Notes: generated from the letters alone by a model not told the origin. Numbered from the stretch's first letter, positions 51,294 to 59,646 are shown. The stretch: 64,000 bases of DNA from Amycolatopsis eburnea (GCF_003937945.1 NZ_RSEC01000060.1:372001-436000); one strand, 5' to 3'. Numbers and translations are program-made.

Positions 51294-51328
51294 GGCGCCT
51301 GCGCTCCCCACGTACTCGTCGCGAGCGG

Positions 51329-52660
51329 TCAGCGGTACGCGTCGTGCTCGGCTTCCTGCCGGACAGCTGCCAGCGCGTCGCGCAGCTCGGTGAGCCCGAC
51401 GGAGCCGAGGGCCAGCCGGAGCGCCTGGGGCGCGGTGGGCGTCGTCGCGAACGGCTCGGCCGTGGCGACCGCGACCCGCCGCCGCGCCAAGGCCGCCGCG
51501 ATCCGGTCCGGGCGCGAATCCGGCGCGAGCGGCAGCCACAGGAAGTACGACGAGGGGTGCGTGACCACGGGAAGCCCGGCAAGCACCTCGGCGGCAATCG
51601 CCTGCCGCTGCCGGGCGTCTTCGCGCTTGCGCGTTTCGAGGCGGTCGACTGTGCCGTCGTCGAGCCAGCGGCGGGCCAGCTCCGCGGTCAGCGCGGGGGT
51701 GTTCCACGTCGTGGCGCGGATGGCGCGTTCGAGCGACGGCACCAGCGGGTCCGGCGCGACCGCGAACCCGAACCGCAGCCCGGTCGCGACGTTCTTCGAC
51801 AACGCGGACACGTACACGGTGGCTTCGGGCGCCAGCGCCGCGAGCGGGGGTGGCGCGTCCTCGGCCAGGTAGGCGTAGGACGCGTCCTCGATGATCGTCA
51901 GCCCGTGCGCGCGGGCGATCGAGACCAGCCGCGTGCGGCGGGCTTCGTCGAGCACCCAGCCCAGCGGGTTGTGCATTGTCGGCATCGCGTACACCGCGCG
52001 GACCCGGCGACCTCGGCACAACCGCTCGAGGACGTCGAGGTCGGGCCCGCCCGCGGTCACCGGCAGCGGCGCCGGCTCCAGCCCGAGCGTGCGCGCGAGC
52101 ACCCGGAACCCGGGGTAGGTGAGCGCGTCGACCGCGACGACGTCCCCGGGCCGGAACAGGGTCATGGCGGTGATCGCGAGCCCGTGCTGCGCCCCGTCGA
52201 CGATCAGCACCCGCTCCCGGCCGACGTCCAGCCCCCGCCGCCGCAGGTGCCGGGCGACGGCGGCGCGATCCTGCGCCCGCCCGCGGTGCGGCTGGTAGCG
52301 CAGCAGCGCGTCGAGGTCACCGGCGGTGGCGAGGTCGCGCAGCGCCTGGCGCAGCAGATCGGCCTGCCCCGGCACGGCGGGGTGGTTGAAGCTGAGGTCG
52401 AGCGCGTCGGCGGCAACGGACCGCTCGTCGGCGGCCTCCCCGATGGCGGGGTCGCGGACGAAGGTGCCCCGCCCCTGCTCGCAGCTGACCAGCCCCATCG
52501 CTGCCAGCTCGGCGTACACGCGCGAGGCGGTGACCACGGCGATGCCCTGGTCAGCGGCCAGCCGCCGGTGCGTGGGCAGCTTCGTCCCGGCCGGGAAGCG
52601 CCCGTCCCGGATCTGCTTCGCGAGGGTGTCGACGACGCCTTTGTACTTCGGTACGCGCAC
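51329..52660 (-). CDS. MocR-type regulator (GntR HTH fused to PLP aminotransferase fold)
   Basis: A 443-residue fusion. Residues 1-70 form a GntR winged helix (LAKQIRDGRFPAGTKLPTHR; GIAVVTASRVYAELAAMGLV). The rest is a fold-type I aminotransferase domain with the PLP Lys in VYVSALSKNVATGLRFGF and IVDGAQHGLAITAMTLF. MocR proteins sense vitamin B6 or amino compounds. GTG at 52660 is chosen as start because it fits the GntR N-terminus; the frame runs on upstream across the operator. It faces a DJ-1 gene and ends opposite the ureide operon. Confidence 0.9.
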   Translation of the reverse strand: MRVPKYKGVVDTLAKQIRDGRFPAGTKLPTHRRLAADQGIAVVTASRVYAELAAMGLVSCEQGRGTFVRDPAIGEAADERSVAADALDLSFNHPAVPGQADLLRQALRDLATAGDLDALLRYQPHRGRAQDRAAVARHLRRRGLDVGRERVLIVDGAQHGLAITAMTLFRPGDVVAVDALTYPGFRVLARTLGLEPAPLPVTAGGPDLDVLERLCRGRRVRAVYAMPTMHNPLGWVLDEARRTRLVSIARAHGLTIIEDASYAYLAEDAPPPLAALAPEATVYVSALSKNVATGLRFGFAVAPDPLVPSLERAIRATTWNTPALTAELARRWLDDGTVDRLETRKREDARQRQAIAAEVLAGLPVVTHPSSYFLWLPLAPDSRPDRIAAALARRRVAVATAEPFATTPTAPQALRLALGSVGLTELRDALAAVRQEAEHDAYR

Positions 52661-52675
52661 CCGCCGGATTGTAGG

Positions 52676-52699
52676 CAGGACAATTCTTGGACTGTCCTG
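52676..52699. promoter_or_regulatory. Inverted repeat in the MocR/DJ-1 divergent spacer
   Basis: CAGGACA (52676-52682) and TGTCCTG (52693-52699) are perfect 7-bp arms with a 10-base spacer. It lies 16 bases upstream of the MocR start and 26 before the DJ-1 start. MocR regulators usually bind in such shared spacers. Confidence 0.55.
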
Positions 52700-52724
52700 G
52701 GTGAGCGGTCTTAGCGTGGCGGCC

Positions 52725-53330
52725 ATGCACACGGCGATCCTGACCTTCGACGGCTACAACGAACTCGACTCCCTGATCGCACTGGGCGTCCTCAACCGCG
52801 CGGGCTCGCGGGTGTCGATCGCGAGCCCGACACCGCAGGTGACCTCGATGAACGGCGTGACGTTGACCGCGACGATCGGCTTGGCGGATGCCTGTTCGGC
52901 CGACGCGGTGATCATCGGGAGCGGCGTGCGCACCCGCGAGGTGGTGGAGGACCCGGCCATCATGCGGGTGCTGAGCACCCTCGACCCGGCTCGCCAGCTG
53001 TTGGCCGCGCAGTGTTCGGGGACGTTGGTGCTGGCGAAGCTGGGGTTGCTGGGCGGGGTGCCTGCGTGCACGGATCTGACGTCGAAGCCGTGGGTGGTGG
53101 CGGCGGGCGTCGAGGTCTTGGACCAACCGTTCTACGCGCGCGGCAACGTGGCTACGGCGGGCGGGTGTTTGGCGTCGGCTTACTTGGCGACGTGGGTGAT
53201 CGCGCGGCTGCACGGGTTGGAGGCGGCTGAGGGGGCGATGCATTACGTGGCGCCGGTCGGGGAGAAGGAGGAGTACGTTGCGCGGGCGATGCGGAACGTG
53301 ACGCCGTACCTGGAGCCGGCGTTGCGGTGA
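52725..53330 (+). CDS. DJ-1/PfpI family protein
   Basis: A 201-residue flavodoxin-like protein with the nucleophile elbow LLAAQCSGTLVLAKLGLL (Cys about residue 105) and an early acidic residue in TFDGYNELDSL. Relatives include isonitrile hydratases and glutaminase-like enzymes. The opening MHTAILTFDGYNELD is typical of the isonitrile hydratase-like subgroup. It is divergent from the MocR gene, which probably controls it. It ends close to the convergent serine hydrolase gene. Confidence 0.9.
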   Translation: MHTAILTFDGYNELDSLIALGVLNRAGSRVSIASPTPQVTSMNGVTLTATIGLADACSADAVIIGSGVRTREVVEDPAIMRVLSTLDPARQLLAAQCSGTLVLAKLGLLGGVPACTDLTSKPWVVAAGVEVLDQPFYARGNVATAGGCLASAYLATWVIARLHGLEAAEGAMHYVAPVGEKEEYVARAMRNVTPYLEPALR

Positions 53331-53360
53331 CGGATGTTCCCCGCCTGCGGCCGATCCGGT

Positions 53361-54590
53361 TCAGTCCAGCAGCGCCTGGTAGACCAGCTGCCGCAGCTGC
53401 GGCCGCAGCCGGTAGGTGCTCGACGGCAGCAGCTGCGTGTAGAACCCCACCGTCAAATCCTCGTCCGGATCCACCCAGAACGCCGTGGAAGCCGCGCCGC
53501 CCCAAGCGAACTCGCCCGCCGACGACAGCGTGCGGGCCTTCACCGGGTCCTCCAGTACCGAGAAGCCGAGCCCGAACCCGTGACCGTCGAAGGGCATCTC
53601 CGCGAACAGCGGGCGGCCGAACGCCTCCAGGTCCACGTGGCCCGGCAAGTGGTTCGAAGCCATCAGGGAAACCGTCCGCGGGGACAGCAGCCGGACGCCG
53701 TCGAGTTCGCCGCCGCGCAGCAGCATCTCCGTGAACCGCCAGTAGTCCCCCGCCGACGACACCAAGCCGCCGCCGCCGGAAAGGCAGTCGGGGCGCGCGG
53801 TGCCGCTGCGACCGAACGCGTCGTTGCGCACCGCGCGGCCCGACGAAGGATCGCGGACGTACAACGCCGCCAGGCGCGAAAGGGACGTGGCCACGAAGTC
53901 CGTGTCCGTCATGCCCAGCGGCGTGAAGATGCGCGACGAAAAGAACTCGTCGAGCGGCAGACCCGAGACCACCTCGACGAGCCGCCCCAGCACGTCCGTC
54001 GCGATCGAGTAGTTCCACTCCGCCCCCGGCTGGAACAGCAGCGGCAACGCGGCCCACTGCCGGGTGCATTCCGCCAGGTCCGCGCCCGGCGGGGTGCCCC
54101 ACTCGAAGCCCGCCGCGCGGTAGATCGCGTCCACCGGGTGGCCGTGGTGGAAGCCGTACGTCAGGCCCGCCGTGTGCGTCAGCAGGTGCCACACGCGGAT
54201 CGGCGACGTCGCCGGTTCGGTGACCGGCGCCAACGCCGACCCCTTGACGAACACGCGCGGCGAAGCGAACTCCGGCAGCCAGCGCGAAATCGGGTCGTCC
54301 AGCTCCAGCAGACCCTCTTCGACGAGCATCATCGCCGCCACCGAGGTGATCGGCTTGGTCATCGAGAAGATGCGCCAGAGCGTGTCGGTTTCGACCGGGA
54401 GGTCCGCTTCGACGTCGCGGTGCCCGCCGCGGCCGACGTGCACGACGCGGCCGTGCCTGCTCACCACCGCGAGCCAGCCCGGTAGCCGCCCGTCCTCGAC
54501 ATACCGGTCGAAGTGCGCGTCGAGCCGCCGCAGCCGGTCCGCGTCGAACCCGGCTTCGGCCGGGTCGACTTCCACCTTGAGTTCCGCCAT
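53361..54590 (-). CDS. Serine hydrolase, class C beta-lactamase/esterase fold
   Basis: A 409-residue protein with the catalytic Ser-x-x-Lys in IFSMTKPITSVAAM (Ser about residue 76) and the Tyr of the second motif in EWNYSIATDVLGRLVEVV. It has no signal peptide, so it acts as a cytoplasmic esterase (EstB/LovD-like) rather than a resistance enzyme. It lies 9 bases upstream of the siderophore-interacting protein stop, but that gene is upstream in space only; the two are on the same strand and may be cotranscribed. Confidence 0.88.
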   Translation of the reverse strand: MAELKVEVDPAEAGFDADRLRRLDAHFDRYVEDGRLPGWLAVVSRHGRVVHVGRGGHRDVEADLPVETDTLWRIFSMTKPITSVAAMMLVEEGLLELDDPISRWLPEFASPRVFVKGSALAPVTEPATSPIRVWHLLTHTAGLTYGFHHGHPVDAIYRAAGFEWGTPPGADLAECTRQWAALPLLFQPGAEWNYSIATDVLGRLVEVVSGLPLDEFFSSRIFTPLGMTDTDFVATSLSRLAALYVRDPSSGRAVRNDAFGRSGTARPDCLSGGGGLVSSAGDYWRFTEMLLRGGELDGVRLLSPRTVSLMASNHLPGHVDLEAFGRPLFAEMPFDGHGFGLGFSVLEDPVKARTLSSAGEFAWGGAASTAFWVDPDEDLTVGFYTQLLPSSTYRLRPQLRQLVYQALLD

Positions 54591-54599
54591 GCCGCGAGG

Positions 54600-55412
54600 T
54601 TACTTCTCGCGCGCCCGTTCGGCCGCCTTCTCTTCACGCCACGCTTCGTCGTTCTTGCCGACGCGCCAGTAGCCCGAGATCGACAGCAGCTCGCGCCGCA
54701 CGCCGCGCTCGTCGAGCAGGTAGCGCCGCAGGTCCCGCACGAAGTCCGCTTCGCCGTGCACGAACGCCTGCACGACGCCGTCGCGCCACGGCAGCGCGCG
54801 GACCGCCGCAGCGACGTCGCCGCCCGAAGCCCGGTGCAGCCAGGTGATCTGCGCGTCGGCCTTGGTGGCCAGCGGCTGCTCCTCGGCCGCGTTCTCGACG
54901 AGGATCACCGCGTGCGCCGGGACGCCGGCCGGGAGCGCTTCGAGGGAGGCCGCGATGGCCGGCAACGCGCTTTCGTCGCCCGCCAGCAGGTGCCAGTCCG
55001 CCTCGGTGCCCGGCGCGTAGGCGCCACCGGGACCGGACAGCAGCAGCTCGTCACCAGGCTGAGCCGAGGCCGCCCACGGGCCGGCGATGCCCTCGTCGCC
55101 GTGGTGCACGAAGTCGATGACCAGCTCGCCGGCCTGCGGGTCGAACGCCCGTACGGTGTACGAACGCATCCGCGGCCAGTGCTCCCGCGGGAGCGTCGCA
55201 CGGCACTCCTGGACGTCGAACGGCTCCGGGTACTCGACGCCCGGCACCTTGAACAACACCTTGACGTAGGCGTCGGTGAACTCGTTGGGCGTGAAGTCGG
55301 CGATGCCTTCGCCGCCCGCGACGATCCGGATCATGTGCGGGGTCAGCCGCTCGGTGCGCAGGACCCGCAGCCGCACCGCGGGACGCCCGGACCGCCGGGG
55401 TGCTTCAGCCAT
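54600..55412 (-). CDS. Siderophore-interacting protein (FAD-dependent ferric reductase)
   Basis: A 270-residue ferredoxin-reductase-like protein of the SIP/ViuB family that reduces ferric siderophores in the cytoplasm. The FAD motif R-x-Y-T is in RMRSYTVRAFDP, followed by GPWAASAQPGDELLLSGPGG. The C-terminal helix RRELLSISGYWRVGKNDEAW is a family mark. The ATG at 55412 is preferred over a TTG at 55424. An iron box lies right upstream, so iron limitation should induce it. Confidence 0.94.
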   Translation of the reverse strand: MAEAPRRSGRPAVRLRVLRTERLTPHMIRIVAGGEGIADFTPNEFTDAYVKVLFKVPGVEYPEPFDVQECRATLPREHWPRMRSYTVRAFDPQAGELVIDFVHHGDEGIAGPWAASAQPGDELLLSGPGGAYAPGTEADWHLLAGDESALPAIAASLEALPAGVPAHAVILVENAAEEQPLATKADAQITWLHRASGGDVAAAVRALPWRDGVVQAFVHGEADFVRDLRRYLLDERGVRRELLSISGYWRVGKNDEAWREEKAAERAREK

Positions 55413-55426
55413 CGACCACTCCAATA

Positions 55427-55441
55427 CTAAGGCTTACCTAA
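55427..55441. promoter_or_regulatory. DtxR/IdeR-type iron box
   Basis: On the reverse strand the site reads TTAGGTAAGCCTTAG, close to the consensus TTAGGTTAGGCTAACCTAA, with one perfect outer half-site. It lies about 15 bases upstream of the SIP start codon, where a bound repressor would block transcription. Confidence 0.65.
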
Positions 55442-55471
55442 GTCAGCCTACGCGCCGGATCCGGCCCGTGC

Positions 55472-55807
55472 CTACCCAGGTGTACCCGGTTCTTCGGGCA
55501 ACCGCGCGAACCCGGCGGCGGTCCGCGCCCGGAACCCGAGGAAGAACCGGTTCGCGAGCGGCACTCCCCACCGCCCCCACGAGGCCGCGTTGACGACGCG
55601 GTGCTCGACGCGCGCGCCCACGGGGTCCGGCGTCACGCGGTATTCGCCGCGGTACCACCACCCGCCCTGGACCGCGACGAACCCGCGCTCGCGGTCGACG
55701 TCCATCCGCATCGGGTACGCGCCCCCGGTCAGCAGCCGCCGCAACCGGTCGAACACCTCCCCGGGCGGCCGCGCGACGACTCCCGAAGCCTCCGCAAGCG
55801 CTTTCAC
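55472..55807 (-). CDS. Small SRPBCC-like hypothetical protein
   Basis: A 111-residue protein. Beta-rich pieces (FVAVQGGWWYRGEYRVTP; GARVEHRVVNAASWGRWG) suggest a small START/SRPBCC-like lipid-binding or polyketide-cyclase-type fold. There are no catalytic motifs. GTG at 55807 overlaps the stop of the SgcJ-like gene (GTGA), so the two work as a pair under the TetR regulator. An in-frame extension further upstream runs through the neighbour and is discarded. Confidence 0.65.
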   Translation of the reverse strand: MKALAEASGVVARPPGEVFDRLRRLLTGGAYPMRMDVDRERGFVAVQGGWWYRGEYRVTPDPVGARVEHRVVNAASWGRWGVPLANRFFLGFRARTAAGFARLPEEPGTPG

Positions 55808-56214
55808 GAGCGCGGATCCGAGACGCGCGTGTTCTGGAACGCCGTGATCAGCCACTCGCCGTCCTCCCGGACGAGCACGAAGGTGACGGTCGATTCGCGC
55901 CCTTCGTCCGTGGTGTCCGCCCCGGTCAGCGACGAGCCGCCGCCCACGACGGCGACGGCGACGTCCGGGCGGACGAACCGGACCTTCGCCGCCGCGTCGA
56001 GCCGCCCGGTCAGCTTGCTCCCCTTCAGCGGGCCTTCGAAGAGCGCGCGGTGCGAGTTCTCGATCCCGGCGCGCCCGGGGAAGTTGGCCCCGAAGAACGT
56101 CACGTAGTCGGCGTCTTCGGTGAAGAGCCGGCCGTACGCGGTCGCGTCCCCGTCGTTCCAGGCCTGGGTGAGTTTGCCGAGCACCGCGCGGACGCCGGCT
56201 TCCGGAGTGGTCAT
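55804..56214 (-). CDS. SgcJ/EcaC-type NTF2-like protein
   Basis: A 136-residue NTF2-like protein of the SgcJ/EcaC oxidoreductase-associated family: LTQAWNDGDATAYGRLFTED, then YVTFFGANFPGRAGI and STVTFVLVREDGEWLITAFQN. Family members are often small enzymes or ligand carriers. It is divergent from a TetR gene and sits directly next to the operator array. Confidence 0.88.
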   Translation of the reverse strand: MTTPEAGVRAVLGKLTQAWNDGDATAYGRLFTEDADYVTFFGANFPGRAGIENSHRALFEGPLKGSKLTGRLDAAAKVRFVRPDVAVAVVGGGSSLTGADTTDEGRESTVTFVLVREDGEWLITAFQNTRVSDPRS

Positions 56215-56227
56215 GGTATCCCCTTCA

Positions 56228-56276
56228 CGAACGCTGTTCGTTTGACGAACACCGTTCTACTGACGAACGACGTTCG
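56228..56276. promoter_or_regulatory. Array of three TetR operators with 18-bp phasing
   Basis: CGAAC-N3-GTT-C(G/T) palindromes occur at 56228-56240 (CGAACGCTGTTCG), 56246-56258 (CGAACACCGTTCT) and 56264-56276 (CGAACGACGTTCG), each start 18 bases apart. A lone half-site GTTCG follows at about 56290. The array fills the whole spacer between the SgcJ-like and TetR starts. Confidence 0.8.
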
Positions 56277-56295
56277 CGTCAAGTACAGTGTTCGC

Positions 56296-57000
56296 GTGAC
56301 CGTTCCCCCGCCGCCGTGGCGCAGCGCCCCGCGCCGCCGCGCCGCGAAACCCGTCCTGTCCCAGGAGCTCGTCGTGAAGACGGCGCTGGAGATCCTGGCG
56401 AAGGAGGGCTTCGACGCCGTCACCATGCGGCGCGTCGCGCAGGAGCTGGAAACCGGGCCCGCGTCGCTCTACGCGCACGTCGCCAACAAGGACGAGCTGG
56501 CGGAGCTGATGCTCGACGCCGTGCTCGCCGACGTGCCGCTGCCGGAGCCGGACCCGGCGCGCTGGGACGAGCAGGTCAAGGACCTCGTCCGCGCGCAGAT
56601 CCGGGTGATGGTCGCCCACCCCGGGATCGCGCGCGTCGCCTGGGACGTCGCCGTGCCGGTGACGCCGAGTTCGCTGCGCCAGGGCGAGGCGATGCTCGCC
56701 CTGCTGCGCGCCGGCGGCCTCGAACTCAAGCAGGCGACGTTCGCCGGCGACGCGCTTTCCCTCTACGCCAAGGCGTACGCGTACGAAGCCAGCGGCTGGA
56801 CGTGGGGTGAGATCGACCCGGCCGAAGTGACCGCACGCGGCGAGCAGATGGTCGCCTACATGCGGTCACTGCCGCCCGAGTCGTTCCCGAACATGCTGCG
56901 CATCGGCGAGTTCTTCTCCGCCGAAACCGCCGCCGAACGCCTCGAATTCGCGCTCGACACCTACCTCGCCGGCCTCAAGGTGCTCGCCGCGAGGAACTAG
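56296..57000 (+). CDS. TetR-family regulator (TetR_C-like)
   Basis: A 234-residue repressor. The HTH region is VVKTALEILAKEGFDAVTMR, then RVAQELETGPASLYAHVANK and DELAELMLD. The C-terminal ligand domain resembles TetR class proteins (TetR_C). The start is GTG at 56296 just after the operator array, so it must be autoregulated. It faces the SgcJ-like pair and runs convergent into a quinone oxidoreductase gene, which it overlaps by 4 bases. Confidence 0.93.
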   Translation: MTVPPPPWRSAPRRRAAKPVLSQELVVKTALEILAKEGFDAVTMRRVAQELETGPASLYAHVANKDELAELMLDAVLADVPLPEPDPARWDEQVKDLVRAQIRVMVAHPGIARVAWDVAVPVTPSSLRQGEAMLALLRAGGLELKQATFAGDALSLYAKAYAYEASGWTWGEIDPAEVTARGEQMVAYMRSLPPESFPNMLRIGEFFSAETAAERLEFALDTYLAGLKVLAARN

Positions 57001-57917
57001 GGCCGCAGCACGATCTTGCCGCGCGTGTGCCGCCGCTCCAGCTCGCGGTAGGCGTCCCGCACCTCGGCCAGCGGGTAGACGCGGGCCACCGGCAGGGTCA
57101 GCAAACCCTTGTCCAGCAACAGGCTCAGCTCCCGCAGGATCTCGGCCGACGCGCCGGCCGCGTTGCCGTCGGTCTTGACGTTGTACTTCGCCGCCGCCTC
57201 GAAGTCGATGATCGTGTCGATCCGCCCGGGGTGGATCCCCAGGTGCAGAGCCAGTTCCACGTACCCGGAGCCGAAGGTGTCGACGAACGCGTGCACACCG
57301 TCCGGCGCCGCCTCCTTGATCCGCTCGAGGACGCCTTCGCCGTAGGAAACCGGCACGACGCCGAGTTCGCGCAGCCACTCGTGGTTGGCCTCGCCCGCGA
57401 GGCCGATGACCGTGGCGCCGGCCAGCTTCGCCAGCTGGACCGCGAGCGAACCCACGCCGCCAGCCGCGCCCGAAACGACGACGGTCTCCCCTTCGCGCGG
57501 GCACACGGCGCCCACCGCCGCGTACGCGGTCGTCCCGGCGACGAAGAGCGCGCCGGCGACCTCCCACGGCAGGTCCGCGGGCTTCGGCGTCAGGTTCGCC
57601 GCTTCCGCGACGACGAAGTCGGCGTGGCTCGAGCGGGTGTCGACGAACCCGATCACCTCGTCGCCGACGGCGATCTCCCCGACGCCTTCGCCCAGCTCGG
57701 CGACCACGCCGGCGAAGTCGCTGCCCTGGCCGGAGGGGAACGTCGCCGGGAAGCGCTCGTGCAGGAACCCCCGCCTGATGGCGGCTTCGCCGGGGTTGAT
57801 CCCGGCGGCGCGCACCTCGACCAGCACCTGCCCCCGGCCCGGCACCGGCCGCGGCACGTCCTCGACCCGCAGGACCTCCACGTCGCCGTACTCGTCGAAC
57901 CTGATCGCGCGCGCCAT
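56997..57917 (-). CDS. NADPH:quinone oxidoreductase-like zinc-independent alcohol dehydrogenase
   Basis: A 306-residue MDR-superfamily reductase: VLVEVRAAGINPGEAAIRRG, GSDFAGVVAELGEGV and the NADPH site VVVSGAAGGVGSLAVQLAKL. The catalytic zinc ligands of alcohol dehydrogenases are absent, as in quinone or enone reductases. It starts at an ATG (57917). A 25-base perfect inverted repeat lies 16 bases upstream. Confidence 0.92.
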   Translation of the reverse strand: MARAIRFDEYGDVEVLRVEDVPRPVPGRGQVLVEVRAAGINPGEAAIRRGFLHERFPATFPSGQGSDFAGVVAELGEGVGEIAVGDEVIGFVDTRSSHADFVVAEAANLTPKPADLPWEVAGALFVAGTTAYAAVGAVCPREGETVVVSGAAGGVGSLAVQLAKLAGATVIGLAGEANHEWLRELGVVPVSYGEGVLERIKEAAPDGVHAFVDTFGSGYVELALHLGIHPGRIDTIIDFEAAAKYNVKTDGNAAGASAEILRELSLLLDKGLLTLPVARVYPLAEVRDAYRELERRHTRGKIVLRP

Positions 57918-57932
57918 GGGGCCTCCTCGAAA

Positions 57933-57957
57933 GTCGTTGCTGAATACAAGCAACGAC
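57933..57957. promoter_or_regulatory. Inverted repeat upstream of the quinone oxidoreductase
   Basis: GTCGTTGCT (57933-57941) and AGCAACGAC (57949-57957) are perfect 9-bp arms with a 7-base spacer. This form is typical of HxlR-, MarR- or TetR-type sites. No regulator gene of those types adjoins it except the TetR 1 kb away, whose own sites differ. Confidence 0.6.
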
Positions 57958-57981
57958 CGGACCCTGCCATTGATTCCCGGC

Positions 57982-59199
57982 TCAGCCCGCGAGCCGCCGG
58001 ACCACGCCGTCCGCGAGCAGGCGGCCGCGGTCGGTGAGCACCGCGCGGCCCCGGCTGTCCAAAGCGGACGGGTCCAGCAGGCCTTCGGCCGCCGCCGCAC
58101 GGGCTTCGGCGAGCCCGGGCTCGTCGAGGACGTCCAGCGGGAGCCCCTCGGCGACGCGGAGTTCGAGCATGATCCGCTCGAGGTGCTGGTCGTCGTCGGT
58201 GAGCACTTCGCGCCCGCCCGCGGGCGAATCGCCGGCGGCGAGCAGCGCCGCGTACCGGGCCGGGTGCTTGACGTTCCACCAGCGCACGCCGCCGACGTGG
58301 CTGTGCGCGCCCGGGCCCGCGCCCCACCAGTCGTCGCCGCGCCAGTAGCCGAGGTTGTGCCGGCAGCGGGCCGCGTCGGACGCCGCCCAGTTCGACACCT
58401 CGTACCAGCGCAGCCCGGCCGCCGTGAGCGCGGCGTCGATCATCTCGTAGTCCGCGGCCAGCACGTCGTCGTCCGGGGCCGGCAGCTCGCCGCGGCGGAC
58501 GCGGCGGGCCAGCGCGGTGCCCTCCTCGACGATCAGCGCGTACGCCGAGACGTGGTCGACGCCGGCGGCCAGCACGGCGTCGAGGGTGGCGAGGAGGTCG
58601 TCCGGGCGTTCTCCCGGCGTGCCGTAGATCACGTCGAGGTTCACGTGGTCGAACCCGGCCGCGCGCGCTTCGGCGGCGGCCTGCCCCGGCCGGCCGGGCG
58701 TGTGCACGCGGTCGAGGATCTTCAGCACGTGCGGCGCGGCCGACTGCATGCCCAGCGAGACGCGCGTGTAGCCGGCTTCGCGGATCCCGGCGAAGAACTC
58801 CGGCGACGTCGACTCCGGGTTCGACTCGGTCGTCACCTCGGCGCCCGGCGCGAGCCCGAAGACGTCGCGGACGGCGTCGAGCACCGAGCCGAGCCCGTCG
58901 GCGCCGAGCAGCGACGGCGTACCTCCGCCGACGAACACGGTGTCGGCGGCAGGCGGCACGACCAGCACGCGCGCGGCCAGCTCCAGCTCGCGCCGCAGCC
59001 CTTCGAGCCAGGACTGCGGCGACGAGCCGGAGTCCAGCTCGCCCGCGGTGTAGGTGTTGAAGTCGCAGTAACCGCAGCGCGTCGCGCAGAACGGGACGTG
59101 CACGTAGACCCCGAACGCCCGGCTGCCGAGCCCCTTCAGCGCGCTCTCCGGCAACGCCGGGTCGATGGGGGTGGCGGGGTCGGGACGCAGCTCGGGCAC
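57982..59199 (-). CDS. hemW: Radical SAM protein HemW (heme chaperone, formerly HemN-like)
   Basis: A 405-residue radical SAM protein. The cluster motif is VPFCATRCGYCDFNTY, with the fourth residue pattern CxxxCxxC. The AdoMet region has VFVGGGTPSLLG and later NLDVIYGTPGERPDDL. Unlike true HemN it lacks the N-terminal extension. It probably inserts heme into respiratory enzymes. GTG at 59199 is the start. In mycobacteria the counterpart (Rv2388c) lies close to the sulfite reductase gene, as here. Confidence 0.94.
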   Translation of the reverse strand: MPELRPDPATPIDPALPESALKGLGSRAFGVYVHVPFCATRCGYCDFNTYTAGELDSGSSPQSWLEGLRRELELAARVLVVPPAADTVFVGGGTPSLLGADGLGSVLDAVRDVFGLAPGAEVTTESNPESTSPEFFAGIREAGYTRVSLGMQSAAPHVLKILDRVHTPGRPGQAAAEARAAGFDHVNLDVIYGTPGERPDDLLATLDAVLAAGVDHVSAYALIVEEGTALARRVRRGELPAPDDDVLAADYEMIDAALTAAGLRWYEVSNWAASDAARCRHNLGYWRGDDWWGAGPGAHSHVGGVRWWNVKHPARYAALLAAGDSPAGGREVLTDDDQHLERIMLELRVAEGLPLDVLDEPGLAEARAAAAEGLLDPSALDSRGRAVLTDRGRLLADGVVRRLAG

Positions 59200-59213
59200 C
59201 CCCCGATTGTCCC

Positions 59214-59630
59214 CTACGAAGCCGGGAGGTTCGCCGCCGCCCACTCGGGGTCGACGGGGATCATCTCGATGACGTCGAGCAGCACCCCGTTCGGGTCGGC
59301 GACGTAGAAGTGCCGCTGCCCGTACACCTCGTCGACGAGCGGGGTGACCAGTTCCACACCCGCTTCCGCCAGGCGTTTCGCCTCGGCCGCCGCGTCTTCG
59401 ACAATGAGCCCGAACATCACCCCGGCCGTCTCGGCCGCCCGGTACCCCGCCGGCACGGAGGCGTGGCCGCGCTGCACGAAGCTGATCTCGTACCCCGGCG
59501 CACCGGCGTTGACGCTGGCGAACCAGTCCAGCTCGACGGTGACCGGCAGCCCGATCACGTCGGCGTAGAAGCGGGTGGTCGCGGCGACGTCGTCCACCAG
59601 GTACCCCGCCCCGAAACCCTTGACCTGCAT
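59214..59630 (-). CDS. VOC-family (glyoxalase-like) protein
   Basis: A 138-residue vicinal-oxygen-chelate protein with the two beta-alpha-beta-beta-beta modules (GAGYLVDDVAATTRFYADVI; FGLIVEDAAAEAKRLAEAGV; YVADPNGVLLDVIEMIP). A late Glu (DVIEMIP) is a metal-ligand candidate. The ATG at 59630 follows GAGAGGAA. A long-armed inverted repeat lies just upstream. Confidence 0.9.
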   Translation of the reverse strand: MQVKGFGAGYLVDDVAATTRFYADVIGLPVTVELDWFASVNAGAPGYEISFVQRGHASVPAGYRAAETAGVMFGLIVEDAAAEAKRLAEAGVELVTPLVDEVYGQRHFYVADPNGVLLDVIEMIPVDPEWAAANLPAS

Positions 59631-59646
59631 CCCCAGTTCCTCTCTC

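Noticed and set aside
53361..54590. Secreted beta-lactamase conferring resistance
   Set aside because: No signal peptide is present, and the sequence fits cytoplasmic EstB-like esterases of the same fold.
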